From the NCBI GenBank assembly GCA_023393015.1, contig JAEWMY010000005.1, positions 62,001 to 126,000 on the forward strand: DNA of 64,000 bases, in the 5' to 3' direction. Under the pieces are notes generated by a model that saw only the letters and a program-made list of their open reading frames with translations, did no database searches and was not told the DNA's origin. The translations under genes were made by a program, and so were the position numbers. Numbering within the stretch: the stretch's first letter is position 1; each line of letters begins with the position of its first letter. Source of the stretch: Spirochaetota bacterium. GTDB lineage: Bacteria > Spirochaetota > Spirochaetia > Treponematales > Treponemataceae. Below, in pieces: positions 52,401-61,917 of this stretch.

Positions 52401-53405
52401 ATGACGACTCAAACGACCGCCGGCGCGCTGATAGACGGGCTTTCATCGGTAATCCGGGGAAAACGCGAGCGCCTTGAGCTCTTCGCCGCCGCGTATTTGT
52501 CCGGCGGACACGTCCTCCTCGAAGACGTTCCCGGCATCGGCAAGACGACGCTCGCGAAGACGCTGGCACACCTCGTCGGGACAAGGGCTACCAAGTCTAA
52601 GAAGACGCTCGCGCCCGTATCGTTCCGGCGAATTCAGTTTACTCCCGATCTCCTGCCGTACGATATCACCGGCGTCGACGTTTTCAACCCAAAGGAACGG
52701 AGGTTCGATTTCGCCCCGGGGCCCATTTTCAGCGACATCCTTCTTGCCGACGAAATCAACCGTACGACGCCGAAGGTCCAATCCGCCCTGCTCGAGGTAA
52801 TGGCAGAACGGCAGGTTTCCGTCGGCGGAACCACGAGACCCGTCAGCGACTTGTTCTTTGTCGTAGCGACGCAAAACCCCGTGGAGAGCGAAGGTACGTA
52901 CCCCCTGCCGGCCGCGCAACTTGACCGCTTCATGATGCGTCTTTCACTCGGCTACCCCGAACCCGAAGCCGAGATTCGCATCCTTCGAGAGGATCCTTCC
53001 AGCGTCCTCTTGCCGACGATTACCCCGGCCGTGTCCGCCGACGAGATTCGCGAGTCGCGCGCGGAGCAGGCGCGCGTATTCTGTCATCCCGCCCTCGAGC
53101 GGGCTATCGTGGAAATCGCCAGGGCGACCAGAAACCATCCGTCGCTCAAGTTGGGACTCTCGCCTCGCGGAGCCCTTCAACTGCTTCATGCCGCGCGTTG
53201 CCTCGCCCTCATCCGCGGGCGCCCATGGATCGCCGACACGGATCTCCTCGACCTCTCCGTCCCGGTGATGGCTCACCGTCTCGTAGCGCGCGAACGTTCG
53301 GTCATGGTCGCCGAACTGGTAACAAGGGTCGCCACGGACACGCTTCGCTCGGTCGAACGGAAGACGAACTGGTCGGAGGCCTCCGAGCCGCATGGAAAGT
53401 TCTAA
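52401..53405 (+). CDS. MoxR-family AAA+ ATPase
   Basis: A 334-residue AAA+ chaperone-like ATPase: Walker A PGIGKTTLAK, Walker B ILLADEINR, sensor 1 ATQNP, sensor 2 GLSPRGALQLL. MoxR proteins act with VWA/DUF58 proteins to mature enzyme complexes or envelope proteins. First gene of MoxR-DUF58-transglutaminase; overlaps DUF58 by 14 bases. Confidence 0.95.
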   Translation: MTTQTTAGALIDGLSSVIRGKRERLELFAAAYLSGGHVLLEDVPGIGKTTLAKTLAHLVGTRATKSKKTLAPVSFRRIQFTPDLLPYDITGVDVFNPKERRFDFAPGPIFSDILLADEINRTTPKVQSALLEVMAERQVSVGGTTRPVSDLFFVVATQNPVESEGTYPLPAAQLDRFMMRLSLGYPEPEAEIRILREDPSSVLLPTITPAVSADEIRESRAEQARVFCHPALERAIVEIARATRNHPSLKLGLSPRGALQLLHAARCLALIRGRPWIADTDLLDLSVPVMAHRLVARERSVMVAELVTRVATDTLRSVERKTNWSEASEPHGKF

Positions 53406-54708
53406 TCGCGTTTCACGCGTCCGGCTTTCGGCATCGGCGTACGGCATCGCCGCTCTCGCGCTTTCCCTGGCGTTGTTCTCCGTGGGCGTGTTCCGAGGAG
53501 AGCTGTCGGCGACCGTAACGGGCGCCTCGTTGCTCGTGTACTTCGCGTTCTCGCTCGTCACCCTTATCGTCTCGGTCTTTTTGAGAAGGGATCTCATACC
53601 GTCCGTCTCCCGCGGGAACGATGGCGCATTTCGCGTATCGGGACCGGTTCCCCCTCAACCCGCCGCCACCGCGGGCGCCAACGCGCGCGCGTTCTTCCGA
53701 AAAGCCCTTTCGAAGACATCCATCATCGTCTCATACGCCACGGATCCTTTTTCCCCGACGTCAAAGGCGGCAAAAATAACCCTGCCGTATCGCGACGCCG
53801 GCTGTCGACACGATCCGGGACCGCTTCCCCGCGGAAATTACGAAGCGATTGCCGTACGAATTCTGGTTTCGGATTTCGCCGATTTTCTCTCGCTCTCCTG
53901 GCGTATCGACTCCTTCGTCTCCGTCGAACCCCTTGTCGTGCGTCCCGTTCCCGTCAAGTGCCGGATACCGGAGCTTCCTCCCGGCGCGACGGGAACAACC
54001 ACCGGAAAAAGCACGCGTAGCCGTTCCGAGGAATTACATGAAACGAGACCCTATCTTCCCGGAGACGACCCGAGAAAGGTGAACTGGAAGGTGTACGCGC
54101 ACTCGGGGGAACTTTCGGTCAGGGAAGGAGAACTTCTTCCGCCGCCGACTTCCGAATACGTTCTGGCGTTTTCCGAAGCGTTCCCGCCGGCATCAGGGAA
54201 AACGGAACGCAGGAGATCGCAAGAAGCCTTTGACGTCCTTCTTTCGAGGGCTTCGTTTCTCGCGCTTCGTTTGCTCGAGGATCGGCACGTCGTAACGGTC
54301 ATGACGACTTCGGCTGACGGAACACCGTCGAAAAAGTCCTTCGCCCGCGACGACGTAAACGCGGAAAACGCCCTGCTCGAAGCGCTTTCCGCGCCGCGTC
54401 TCAAGGAGATGCGAGGAGGTATGGAAAACGCGATAGACTCGTGCCCGAGCCGGGCCGAAATTCTCCTGTTCTCCTTGCCCTCAAACGCTCCGTCCGGTCT
54501 GTCCCGTTATTCCGGGCGAATGCGCGTTTTCATCGGCCCGACCGGTCCTGTCCGTCATGGAACGTCGCTTTCGTCCTTCTTGCGTCGCCTCGTGTTCATT
54601 GCCGACGACGTTTCCGGCCCCGGTTCGTCGCACACTTACGAATCGCGAATTGTCGAGAACGCGTGCACGAACCTGTTCAGGGAGGGCCTGTGTGCCGAAG
54701 CGCTGTAA
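53392..54708 (+). CDS. DUF58 protein
   Basis: A 438-residue protein: two N-terminal hydrophobic helices (about 17-65), beta-rich middle, and the DUF58 signature ETRPYLPGDDPRKVNWKVYA (about residues 220-240) leading into a VWA-like C-terminal domain without an evident full MIDAS. Partner of MoxR. Ends inside the start region of the transglutaminase gene (17-base overlap). Confidence 0.9.
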   Translation: MESSNRVSRVRLSASAYGIAALALSLALFSVGVFRGELSATVTGASLLVYFAFSLVTLIVSVFLRRDLIPSVSRGNDGAFRVSGPVPPQPAATAGANARAFFRKALSKTSIIVSYATDPFSPTSKAAKITLPYRDAGCRHDPGPLPRGNYEAIAVRILVSDFADFLSLSWRIDSFVSVEPLVVRPVPVKCRIPELPPGATGTTTGKSTRSRSEELHETRPYLPGDDPRKVNWKVYAHSGELSVREGELLPPPTSEYVLAFSEAFPPASGKTERRRSQEAFDVLLSRASFLALRLLEDRHVVTVMTTSADGTPSKKSFARDDVNAENALLEALSAPRLKEMRGGMENAIDSCPSRAEILLFSLPSNAPSGLSRYSGRMRVFIGPTGPVRHGTSLSSFLRRLVFIADDVSGPGSSHTYESRIVENACTNLFREGLCAEAL

Positions 54709-57700
54709 CATAGCGGTAGTCGCGAGAGTCGCCTCGTATGTCATGCTGTCGACCCTCGTACAGCGTCAGCTTCACGACTTTTTTCATTGGTCGGTGTCTT
54801 TGCTAATCACGCTTGCGGCCCTCTACGCCGGAACGCGCGCCTCGAGACTCAAAATCAGATTATTCCCCCTGCTCGCCATCGTCCTGGCGCTCGGTTCCGC
54901 ATTCTACGCGTTGACGTATTTCTTCGCCGTCTATATCGATTCTACGGCATTTCACCGAGCCTTTCTCCACATCTCCGTTTCATGGCCCGTTTTTGTCGCG
55001 CTCGCCTCGGGGTCTTTCGCGAGTACCGTTTGCAATCGGAGACTCCTTTCGTGGAGAAAGGCGGAGCCGCTCGTTCTCATGACGGTATTCTCGGCTCTTT
55101 TATGGACGGAAGGGTATCATCGCCTCACGCTTTTCTCGCATCCCGTGCAACTCGCGGCCATAACGTTGGCGTTCGGGATGCTTCAGTTTGTCGGCCTTTT
55201 TTTCGTACGGTCTCCCAAACGCGCGTCGTTCGCGAACCTCGGGCTTTTCCTTCCGTTCTTCTTGACGGCGGTCGTATTCGCCCTGCTTTCATTCAACTCG
55301 CTCTCCGTCGCCTCGCGGGGAGGTTTGATCCAACCGACCTTTTTCCGCTTCGATTTTTCCCAATACCTCACCCTCCAAAACGAGATACGCATGAACGACA
55401 ATCTCGTGCTCATCGCGCGTATTCCCGAGGAATACGCCAATTCCTTTATCAGAAGGACGTGGCTCGCCGGATGGGATCCGGCCCGCGGGTTTTTCGAAAA
55501 AAACCCCTCGGGGGCCATCCCTCAGCGACTCGAAATCCCGCGCGCGCCGGAAGACCTTGAGCACGCCGCTTTCGATCTTCGCCATGTCGTCGAGCAGGAA
55601 TATTTCATCGTGAACTTCGATCCACGGGCGCTCCTCGCCATGGAATACCCGACACGGGTCACGCCGTACAAGATTTGGGACAATGCGTCGTTTAACGGAG
55701 CGTACGCCGTCACGAGCGAAGTTTCCGGGTTTATGCCGTTTGAACTGTATGACTGCGGCCCTCCAAGCGGCGACGAAGCCGAAGGTCTCTCGAAGGAGGA
55801 GCTGGAATTTTACACGGTTATTGACGGGGAAACGAGGCTTCTCGTCGAACCGATCGCCCGTCGGGCGATCGGTACCGCCGAGGGATATCTCGAACGAATC
55901 AACGCGATCGTGGCTTATCTTCACGACGGAGACTATCGTTATTCCCTGAAGCCCGGAATCGCGAGCGACGGTAATCAGCTCAGGCATTTTTTGCTGGACT
56001 CGAAACGGGGCTATTGCACCTACTTCGCGTTTTCTCTTTGCCTCATGCTCAGAAGCCTGGGCATCCCGTCACGGATTGCGGCCGGTTTTTTTATCCAGCC
56101 GGGTTCCGGCGCGCTTGACTATTACCCCATACGCGCCAACATGGCCCATTCATGGGTAGAAGTATTCTTTCCCGGCTTTGGCTGGATGTCCTTCGACCCC
56201 ACGACGCTCAACGTCGCCGAAGGCGAAACGATCAACTTCGGGCAATCCGCCGGGGGCGAGGAATTCCTGTCGCTTTTGGGCGAAATTTTCGACAATCGCG
56301 CGTTTCTCGAGATCTCCGACGAACCTGGCGGACAGACAAGACCCGACACGATCCTTTCCGCGATCGCGCGCGCGTTTTTCCGAGCGGCGCGTTACTACGG
56401 CTTGCATGTTTTACTACTCCTTCTTGTCATTCTCGGGCTCTACGTTCGCTTCCGTACCCGGGCAATAGCGTTTTTCTCCCCGTCGGCGAGAAAAAGGATC
56501 ATTTATCTCTCCGGGGAGCTTCGCGCGCGATCGGGGTGCGCCGCCCTTACCCGCGACCCGCGCGCGAGAAAGGCCCTCTGTGATTCCCTCAACGATTCCC
56601 GAGCGACGGAGCTATATGAGCTCGAGCAAATAGCGCGATTCGCGCCGGTATGTGGCGAGAAAGAGGCCTCCCGTGCAAAAGCGCTCTACAGCTCCCTCTC
56701 GCGCGACAGATCTTTCAAAACAGCCGCCAGGATAGCGGGCCGAACGCTCAGATCTTTCTTTTTTATACTCGCTTTCATCGTCGCGTCGGGCGGAACGGCG
56801 CGTTCGCAAGACTCCGACTCCGGTCCGGACTCGGATCGGGAAATCCATCTTTCCCGTGCGCTTTCCGCGGTTGAGGCCGAAAACTGGGAGCAGGCACTGT
56901 CGCTTTTATCCGATGGGGAACGACTGTATCCCGATGACCCGAGATATCCGTATCATCGTGGCGTGGTATTCCTCGATAAAGGGCTGTATCTACCCGCGAA
57001 AGGCTCGTTGATGCGAGCGTTATCCCTCGGAATAGAAGGAGCAGAAATATATGCCCTGCTTTCGTCGTGTGCCGGATACTTGAACAACGAAGAAGAAGCC
57101 CTTTCGTATCAGCGTTCGTATCTCGAACTCGTCCCGGACGACCTCGGCGCATGGTCTACCTTCGGCTGGCTGTGCTACAAGACAAATCGGCTCTCCGAGG
57201 GCATCGCCGCCATGCTCGCCGCGACTGATCACTACGGGCCCGACGGAACCCTCTTCGTAAGCCTCGGAAACCTGTATACCTCCGCGTTTGACTATGACAA
57301 CGCTAAAAAATACTACACGCTTGCCGTGGATTTCGCTCAGGAACGGGGACAAGCCTATCTTCTGTCGATTTATTACTATAATCGATCGATACTCGAAGAA
57401 GTTTTCTACAATTTTCAAAACGCCGAAGAAGACACGAAACGATCGCTCGAGGCCTCGGCTCGCTCGTCCGGATACCTCATGCGCGGCGAACTGGCTCTCA
57501 GAAGGCGTGACTTCACGGAAGCTCTCGAGTGGTACAAAACCGCTTACGGACAGGACACTTCGCCGTTAGCGTCTCTGGGTTTGACCGAAACCCTCCTCGC
57601 AGCAGGATTCCCCCGGGAGGCTCAAGCGTACCTGACAGAGGCCATGCTGCGCGAGGACCTTTCCTGGATCGCAAATTACGGGACAACCCAGGATCAATTC

Positions 57701-58549
57701 AAATCCGATATTCATCGCCTGCAAAGAGATATCTTTCATTTTCAGTATAATGCCAAAAAACGTCAGTTTGTCCACAGTTTGTCCACATCGCTTATCAAGC
57801 ATTTTGATCTGTTATGCTTGCGTTTCAGGGAATGGTATCACAACGGGCTTTTCAGGATATACACGAAGCGAACAGCCCGTTACTACGAACTGAGCGACGG
57901 ACACGGTCAAACCTATAATGGCAACGGGTTGTATCGAAACAGTTACTATTTTTTGGCCTTGGATCAATGGAGAACCGTGGCTATACGTTATTTGAACAAG
58001 GCCCGTGAAATCGAGGAACTCCACGTTCCCCGGGCAAAACCGTCGTACTTATACGAAAAAGCGCGACTTACAGGCGATTCAGAAGCTCTTAGAGAGTCAA
58101 TTCAAACGCTTGACCCCGTTTGGGAGCGCGATTATCTGGTAAAAGCCCTCTCGCAAGCGCTTTCCGACGCCAGAACGCCGGCTCTTGCCCAATCGCTCTA
58201 CGACATTCAACCTTCCGCGTTTATCTCGGGCGACATTACCCTTCCAGTGGACTTCTCGTTTATCCATGAGTCACCCGGACGCGAGTGGACAAAAAGATCG
58301 CGAGAACGCGCGCTATTGCGAGCGTTCAGAAGCGCGGGATTTTCCGAAGCGGAGGAATCCTCTCTTGAAGTAGAAATAGTCGATGGTCCACAAGGAATTA
58401 AGATCTCACTAAAAAACAGAAACAAAAACATCACATATTGTACACAGGTTATCCACAAATCGGGATCTCTCAAGAACGCGCTTGAGGAAGGTCTTCCTGC
58501 TTTTATTTCTGGTGTTTTTTCAACGGATATTGGGATAGGGGTAAAGTAA
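54692..58549 (+). CDS. transmembrane transglutaminase fused to TPR domain
   Basis: A 1285-residue protein starting at GTG 54692 (GGAGG six bases upstream). The first ~240 residues contain about seven helices (TgpA/DUF3488-type). A transglutaminase-like domain follows with Cys442 (GYCTYFA), His486 (MAHSWVEVF) and Asp502 (SFDPT). A helix at about 567-587, a cytosolic segment and another helix at about 690-703 come next, then some 300 residues of TPR-like repeats (ALSAVEAENWEQALSLL, HRGVVFLDKGLYLPAKGSL, ...) and a C-terminal domain of unknown type. MoxR-DUF58-transglutaminase operons are widespread; the added TPR half is unusual and should be extracytoplasmic if helix count is right. Confidence 0.88.
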   Translation: MPKRCNIAVVARVASYVMLSTLVQRQLHDFFHWSVSLLITLAALYAGTRASRLKIRLFPLLAIVLALGSAFYALTYFFAVYIDSTAFHRAFLHISVSWPVFVALASGSFASTVCNRRLLSWRKAEPLVLMTVFSALLWTEGYHRLTLFSHPVQLAAITLAFGMLQFVGLFFVRSPKRASFANLGLFLPFFLTAVVFALLSFNSLSVASRGGLIQPTFFRFDFSQYLTLQNEIRMNDNLVLIARIPEEYANSFIRRTWLAGWDPARGFFEKNPSGAIPQRLEIPRAPEDLEHAAFDLRHVVEQEYFIVNFDPRALLAMEYPTRVTPYKIWDNASFNGAYAVTSEVSGFMPFELYDCGPPSGDEAEGLSKEELEFYTVIDGETRLLVEPIARRAIGTAEGYLERINAIVAYLHDGDYRYSLKPGIASDGNQLRHFLLDSKRGYCTYFAFSLCLMLRSLGIPSRIAAGFFIQPGSGALDYYPIRANMAHSWVEVFFPGFGWMSFDPTTLNVAEGETINFGQSAGGEEFLSLLGEIFDNRAFLEISDEPGGQTRPDTILSAIARAFFRAARYYGLHVLLLLLVILGLYVRFRTRAIAFFSPSARKRIIYLSGELRARSGCAALTRDPRARKALCDSLNDSRATELYELEQIARFAPVCGEKEASRAKALYSSLSRDRSFKTAARIAGRTLRSFFFILAFIVASGGTARSQDSDSGPDSDREIHLSRALSAVEAENWEQALSLLSDGERLYPDDPRYPYHRGVVFLDKGLYLPAKGSLMRALSLGIEGAEIYALLSSCAGYLNNEEEALSYQRSYLELVPDDLGAWSTFGWLCYKTNRLSEGIAAMLAATDHYGPDGTLFVSLGNLYTSAFDYDNAKKYYTLAVDFAQERGQAYLLSIYYYNRSILEEVFYNFQNAEEDTKRSLEASARSSGYLMRGELALRRRDFTEALEWYKTAYGQDTSPLASLGLTETLLAAGFPREAQAYLTEAMLREDLSWIANYGTTQDQFKSDIHRLQRDIFHFQYNAKKRQFVHSLSTSLIKHFDLLCLRFREWYHNGLFRIYTKRTARYYELSDGHGQTYNGNGLYRNSYYFLALDQWRTVAIRYLNKAREIEELHVPRAKPSYLYEKARLTGDSEALRESIQTLDPVWERDYLVKALSQALSDARTPALAQSLYDIQPSAFISGDITLPVDFSFIHESPGREWTKRSRERALLRAFRSAGFSEAEESSLEVEIVDGPQGIKISLKNRNKNITYCTQVIHKSGSLKNALEEGLPAFISGVFSTDIGIGVK

Positions 58550-58577
58550 AAACGGGGCGGACGTTACGCCGCCCCGT
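58548..58577 (-). terminator. terminator of the yidC-to-PPIase run
   Basis: A perfect 9-bp stem (58552-58560 with 58569-58577) with an 8-base loop; on the minus strand it is followed by TTTTTACTTT. It is 7 bases past the PPIase stop and also lies against the 3' end of the + strand transglutaminase gene. Confidence 0.8.
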
Positions 58578-58584
58578 TAGCTAA

Positions 58585-59649
58585 TCATTTAACGTCAAGC
58601 AATTCCAGCTCGAAAACAAGCCAGGAATTCGCCGGAATCACGCCGGGAACGCCCCGCGAACCGTATCCGAGCTCGGGAGGGATGGCAATCGTGCGCTTTT
58701 CGCCCTTTTTCATCTCAAGTGCCTGAGAATCAAATCCTGGAATCAACTGACCGCGACCGACCTGAAACTGCAGTGGCGCATGCATATCCGAGTCGTCGAA
58801 CACCGTGCCGTTCAGGAGCGACCCCTTGTACTTCATGGTCAGGTTCTGGCCGGGGGTCACGGGCGCGCCGCTTCCTTCCTTCGTTATTTGATACAATACG
58901 CCTGATTCGGCCTTTTTCGCGTTCGGAAGGCGCGAAGCGAGTTGTTCGGTTGCCTGACGAAGCGCGCGATCCGCGGAACCGCTCGCCAGACGGCTGAAAT
59001 CGGCCTGTGTCGTGCCGAAGGCCTTGGCCGCGTCGCCTCTACGCACTATCGTCACGGAAACGATCGTGTCTCCCTGGGCGATCGCGTTTACGACCGACTG
59101 ACCCTCGATAACGCGGCCGAAAACGGTATGCTTCCCGTCGAGCCAGGGCGTCGGCACGTGGGTAATAAAAAACTGACTGCCGTTCGTACCCGGACCCGAA
59201 TTGGCCATGGAAAGCGTCCCGGGGACGTCATGCTTCAACGAAGGGTCAAATTCGTCGGGAAATTTGTATCCGGGTCCGCCGGTACCGTTTCCGTTCGGGT
59301 CTCCGCCCTGAATCATGAAATCGTTTATTACCCGGTGGAACAGGAGTCCGTTGTAGAATTTCTTGCCCTTTGCCGCGTCGAGGGTTCCCTCGGCGAGCCC
59401 GACGAAATTGCATACCGTAAGTGGCGTCTTGTCGTAAAACAGCTCGAGAAGAATCGCTCCCTTCGAGGTTTCCATGACGGCATAGATTCCGTCCTTCGTG
59501 ATCGCTCCTGTTACCGCGTCTGCGCCCATCTTGCCTGACTCTCCTCGTTTGGCGGATATCCCGCCCATGATGATGGCGGCCGTGGTGGCGCCGCCCATGA
59601 TTACCAACAACACTGCCGTTATAAGCAGAATCTTCGTCTTTTTACTCAT
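58585..59649 (-). CDS. cyclophilin-FKBP fusion peptidyl-prolyl isomerase
   Basis: A 354-residue envelope protein: membrane anchor or signal (about residues 6-30), cyclophilin domain (55-202) with FHRV (R106), QGGDPNGNG, GSQFFIT and WLDGKHTVFG, a linker, then an FKBP domain (about 262-354) with GTVFDDSD, PGFDSQALEMKKGEKR and ELGYGSRG. Both catalytic sets look intact. Such dual immunophilins are known from Treponema, flavobacteria and apicomplexans. Likely folds exported proteins in the periplasm. Start ATG 59649 overlaps the glpK stop by 4 bases. Confidence 0.93.
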   Translation of the reverse strand: MSKKTKILLITAVLLVIMGGATTAAIIMGGISAKRGESGKMGADAVTGAITKDGIYAVMETSKGAILLELFYDKTPLTVCNFVGLAEGTLDAAKGKKFYNGLLFHRVINDFMIQGGDPNGNGTGGPGYKFPDEFDPSLKHDVPGTLSMANSGPGTNGSQFFITHVPTPWLDGKHTVFGRVIEGQSVVNAIAQGDTIVSVTIVRRGDAAKAFGTTQADFSRLASGSADRALRQATEQLASRLPNAKKAESGVLYQITKEGSGAPVTPGQNLTMKYKGSLLNGTVFDDSDMHAPLQFQVGRGQLIPGFDSQALEMKKGEKRTIAIPPELGYGSRGVPGVIPANSWLVFELELLDVK

Positions 59650-61142
59650 GTCCTGTACTCCCTCGTGGCAGATACGGCGCAATGCCATATATCAAGCCGT
59701 TTTCTCCGTTGTTTATCGTCCATATCGGGAACCCACTTACACTGCATTTTCCAGTTTTTTTCGATCTCGTCCATCCCTGACCAGTATCCCGAGTATAAAC
59801 CCGAAAGATACGCCGCGCCGAGGGCTGTCGTTTCGGAAATCTCGGGTAGTAAAACGGGTATTCCAGAAATATCGGCCTGAAACTGCATCAAGAATCCGTT
59901 ATCCGTCGCCCCGCCGTCGGCTTTGAGAACCTCTATGGGTCGCCCGTAATCGGCGCGCATGGAGGAAAGAAGATCCTCCGACTGGTACGCGACGCTTTCC
60001 AACGCGGCGCGCACGAGATGGGCGCGCGTAACACCCCGAGTCAAGCCCAGGATGGTTCCGCGCGCCGACGGATCCCAATGCGGAGCGCCGAGTCCAACGA
60101 AGGCCGGAACCACCACGGCGCCGTTCGCGTCGGGAACGGAACGCGCGAGAATTTCCGATTCCGCCGCTGTCGCGATGAGGCCGAGTTCGTCCCGAAGCCA
60201 TTGTACGACCGCGCCGGCGATAAACACGGACCCCTCGAGGGCATACACCGTCGTGTTACCGATTTTCCAGGCGATAGTGGTAATGAGATTGTTTTTAGAC
60301 CAAACCGGTTTCGTACCGGTGTTTAAAAGAGCGAAACAACCGGTTCCGTAGGTATTCTTCGCCATCCCCGGCGTAAAACACGCGTGACCGAACAACGCGG
60401 CCTGTTGATCTCCCGCGACACCCGTAACCGGAATTTCCCCGCCAAAAAGATCGGACTTCGTGACTCCGAAGTCGTCAGAACTCGATAGAACCTCGGGCAA
60501 GGCCTCGCGCGGAACGCCCAATACGGAAAGAAGCATCGGGTCCCATTGCATGGTCTGAATGTTAAACAATAGCGTCCTGGAGGCGTTGGTGACGTCAGTA
60601 ACGTGCCTTCCGGTAAGTTTCCAGACCAACCATGAGTCTATCGTTCCAAAACATATCTCGCCGGCTTCCGCGAGGGCCTTCAACCCGGGAACCTCCCGAA
60701 GCAGCCAGGAGAGCTTCGTTCCGGTAAAATACGGATCAAGTCGCAGCCCGGTCCGCGCGCGAATCTCGTCCTCGAGACCCGAGTCAGCGAGTTCCGCGCA
60801 AATTTCCGTCGAACGCCTGCATTGCCAGACTATGGCGCGGTAGACTGGCCTACCCGAGGCGCGATCCCACGCGACGAGCGTTTCCCTCTGGTTGGTTATC
60901 CCGATGGATACGATATCCCCGGCCGTCAGCCCGCGGGAGGCGAGAGCCTCTCGCGCCGCGGAAACCTGTGTTTGCCAGATTTCCTCCGGATCATGCTCAA
61001 CCCAGCCCGGCTCGGGATAGTATTGGGTAATCGGTTTTTGGGAAAACGACACGATCCTGCCCGCGCGATCGAATACTATGGCCCGGGAGGTCGTGGTGCC
61101 CTGATCGAGCGCGAGAATATACCCGCTAGTCGCGCTTTTCAT
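59646..61142 (-). CDS. glpK: glycerol kinase
   Basis: A 498-residue FGGY kinase: GYILALDQGTTTSRAIVFD at the N terminus, LVAWDRASGRPVYRAIVWQ, the ATP-site GVAGDQQAALFG, and DGGATDNGFLMQFQAD. Makes glycerol-3-phosphate for lipid synthesis or catabolism. I start at ATG 61142 (MKSATSGYIL); a longer in-frame extension overlaps the upstream gene and is low-complexity. No glpF, glpD or glpR nearby. Overlaps the preceding gene's end by 17 bases. Confidence 0.97.
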   Translation of the reverse strand: MKSATSGYILALDQGTTTSRAIVFDRAGRIVSFSQKPITQYYPEPGWVEHDPEEIWQTQVSAAREALASRGLTAGDIVSIGITNQRETLVAWDRASGRPVYRAIVWQCRRSTEICAELADSGLEDEIRARTGLRLDPYFTGTKLSWLLREVPGLKALAEAGEICFGTIDSWLVWKLTGRHVTDVTNASRTLLFNIQTMQWDPMLLSVLGVPREALPEVLSSSDDFGVTKSDLFGGEIPVTGVAGDQQAALFGHACFTPGMAKNTYGTGCFALLNTGTKPVWSKNNLITTIAWKIGNTTVYALEGSVFIAGAVVQWLRDELGLIATAAESEILARSVPDANGAVVVPAFVGLGAPHWDPSARGTILGLTRGVTRAHLVRAALESVAYQSEDLLSSMRADYGRPIEVLKADGGATDNGFLMQFQADISGIPVLLPEISETTALGAAYLSGLYSGYWSGMDEIEKNWKMQCKWVPDMDDKQRRKRLDIWHCAVSATREYRT

Positions 61143-61917
61143 ATTCCGAAATGAACCACTTGTAAACGGCCTCGGCCCTCGTCGTGAAAGACGCCCGGAC
61201 CTTCGATTCCATGCCGGGTATGGCCGTGAAAGAAACGCGGGTAAGGTTGTAGATGAGGAGATAATCCCCCATATCGTGGACGACGAGACTCGTTCGCAGG
61301 GCCTTTTCGTCAATCAGGTCGAAAATGGCGTAGGTAAGCGTTTCGAGGTTTTTCGAGTAAAACGCGACGGTATCTTCCGTTTCGCGATACTCGTATTCAT
61401 ACAAGTACTCGCCGAACGTAAGGTCCTTTTGGACGGCAAGAAGCGTGATGCCGTCGGCCGACCCTTCGACGGGATCATCGATCCGGTTTCGCGTTTCCTT
61501 CCCGTCGACGACGTAGGATTTCTCGTAGAGGGTTCTCATCTTCTTGCGACTCGTGGAATAGTATTCCACGCCCTTAAGGCGCGACAGGGAACGCAGTATA
61601 ACGGAAATCGCCTCCGTTTCCCCGCCGGGCTTTCCGACGCGCGGCTCGCCTTTCTTGTACAGATACAGGGATTCGCTGAAAAAGGGCGGGGCCTTGCCTT
61701 CCCAAAAGGAAAGAGCCGCGTCCGCAAGCGGAAGACGCGGGGCAAGCCTCGGCACGGCCTCGCTTTTCCGGTACATGACGCTTTGCAATAATCCCTTTTC
61801 GATCAATTCGGTTGTCACGTCAGACGGCAACACGGCGGAAAGCCTTTCTGCCAGATCTTCGGCGCCAAGAACGGCCATGAGTAACGCCAACGCGAACGCA
61901 AAGCCCGTTCTTTTCAT
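61126..61917 (-). CDS. exported protein of unknown function (spirochaete type)
   Basis: A 263-residue protein with a signal peptide (hydrophobic residues 6-18, cleavage near LGA-ED). The mature part is mixed alpha/beta: LSRLKGVEYYSTSRKKMRTLY, VVDGKETRNRIDDPVEG, TFGEYLYEYEY, YLLIYNLTRVSF. It reminds me of a treponemal family (possibly DUF6675) but I cannot verify this. Its ATG directly follows the jag stop codon, so it is co-translated between jag and glpK. Confidence 0.75.
   Translation of the reverse strand: MKRTGFAFALALLMAVLGAEDLAERLSAVLPSDVTTELIEKGLLQSVMYRKSEAVPRLAPRLPLADAALSFWEGKAPPFFSESLYLYKKGEPRVGKPGGETEAISVILRSLSRLKGVEYYSTSRKKMRTLYEKSYVVDGKETRNRIDDPVEGSADGITLLAVQKDLTFGEYLYEYEYRETEDTVAFYSKNLETLTYAIFDLIDEKALRTSLVVHDMGDYLLIYNLTRVSFTAIPGMESKVRASFTTRAEAVYKWFISEYEKRD

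Noticed and set aside
61143..61313. N-terminal extension of glpK
   Set aside because: Lies inside the upstream gene, Ser/Arg-rich, and the glycerol kinase family starts at the MKSATSGYIL position.
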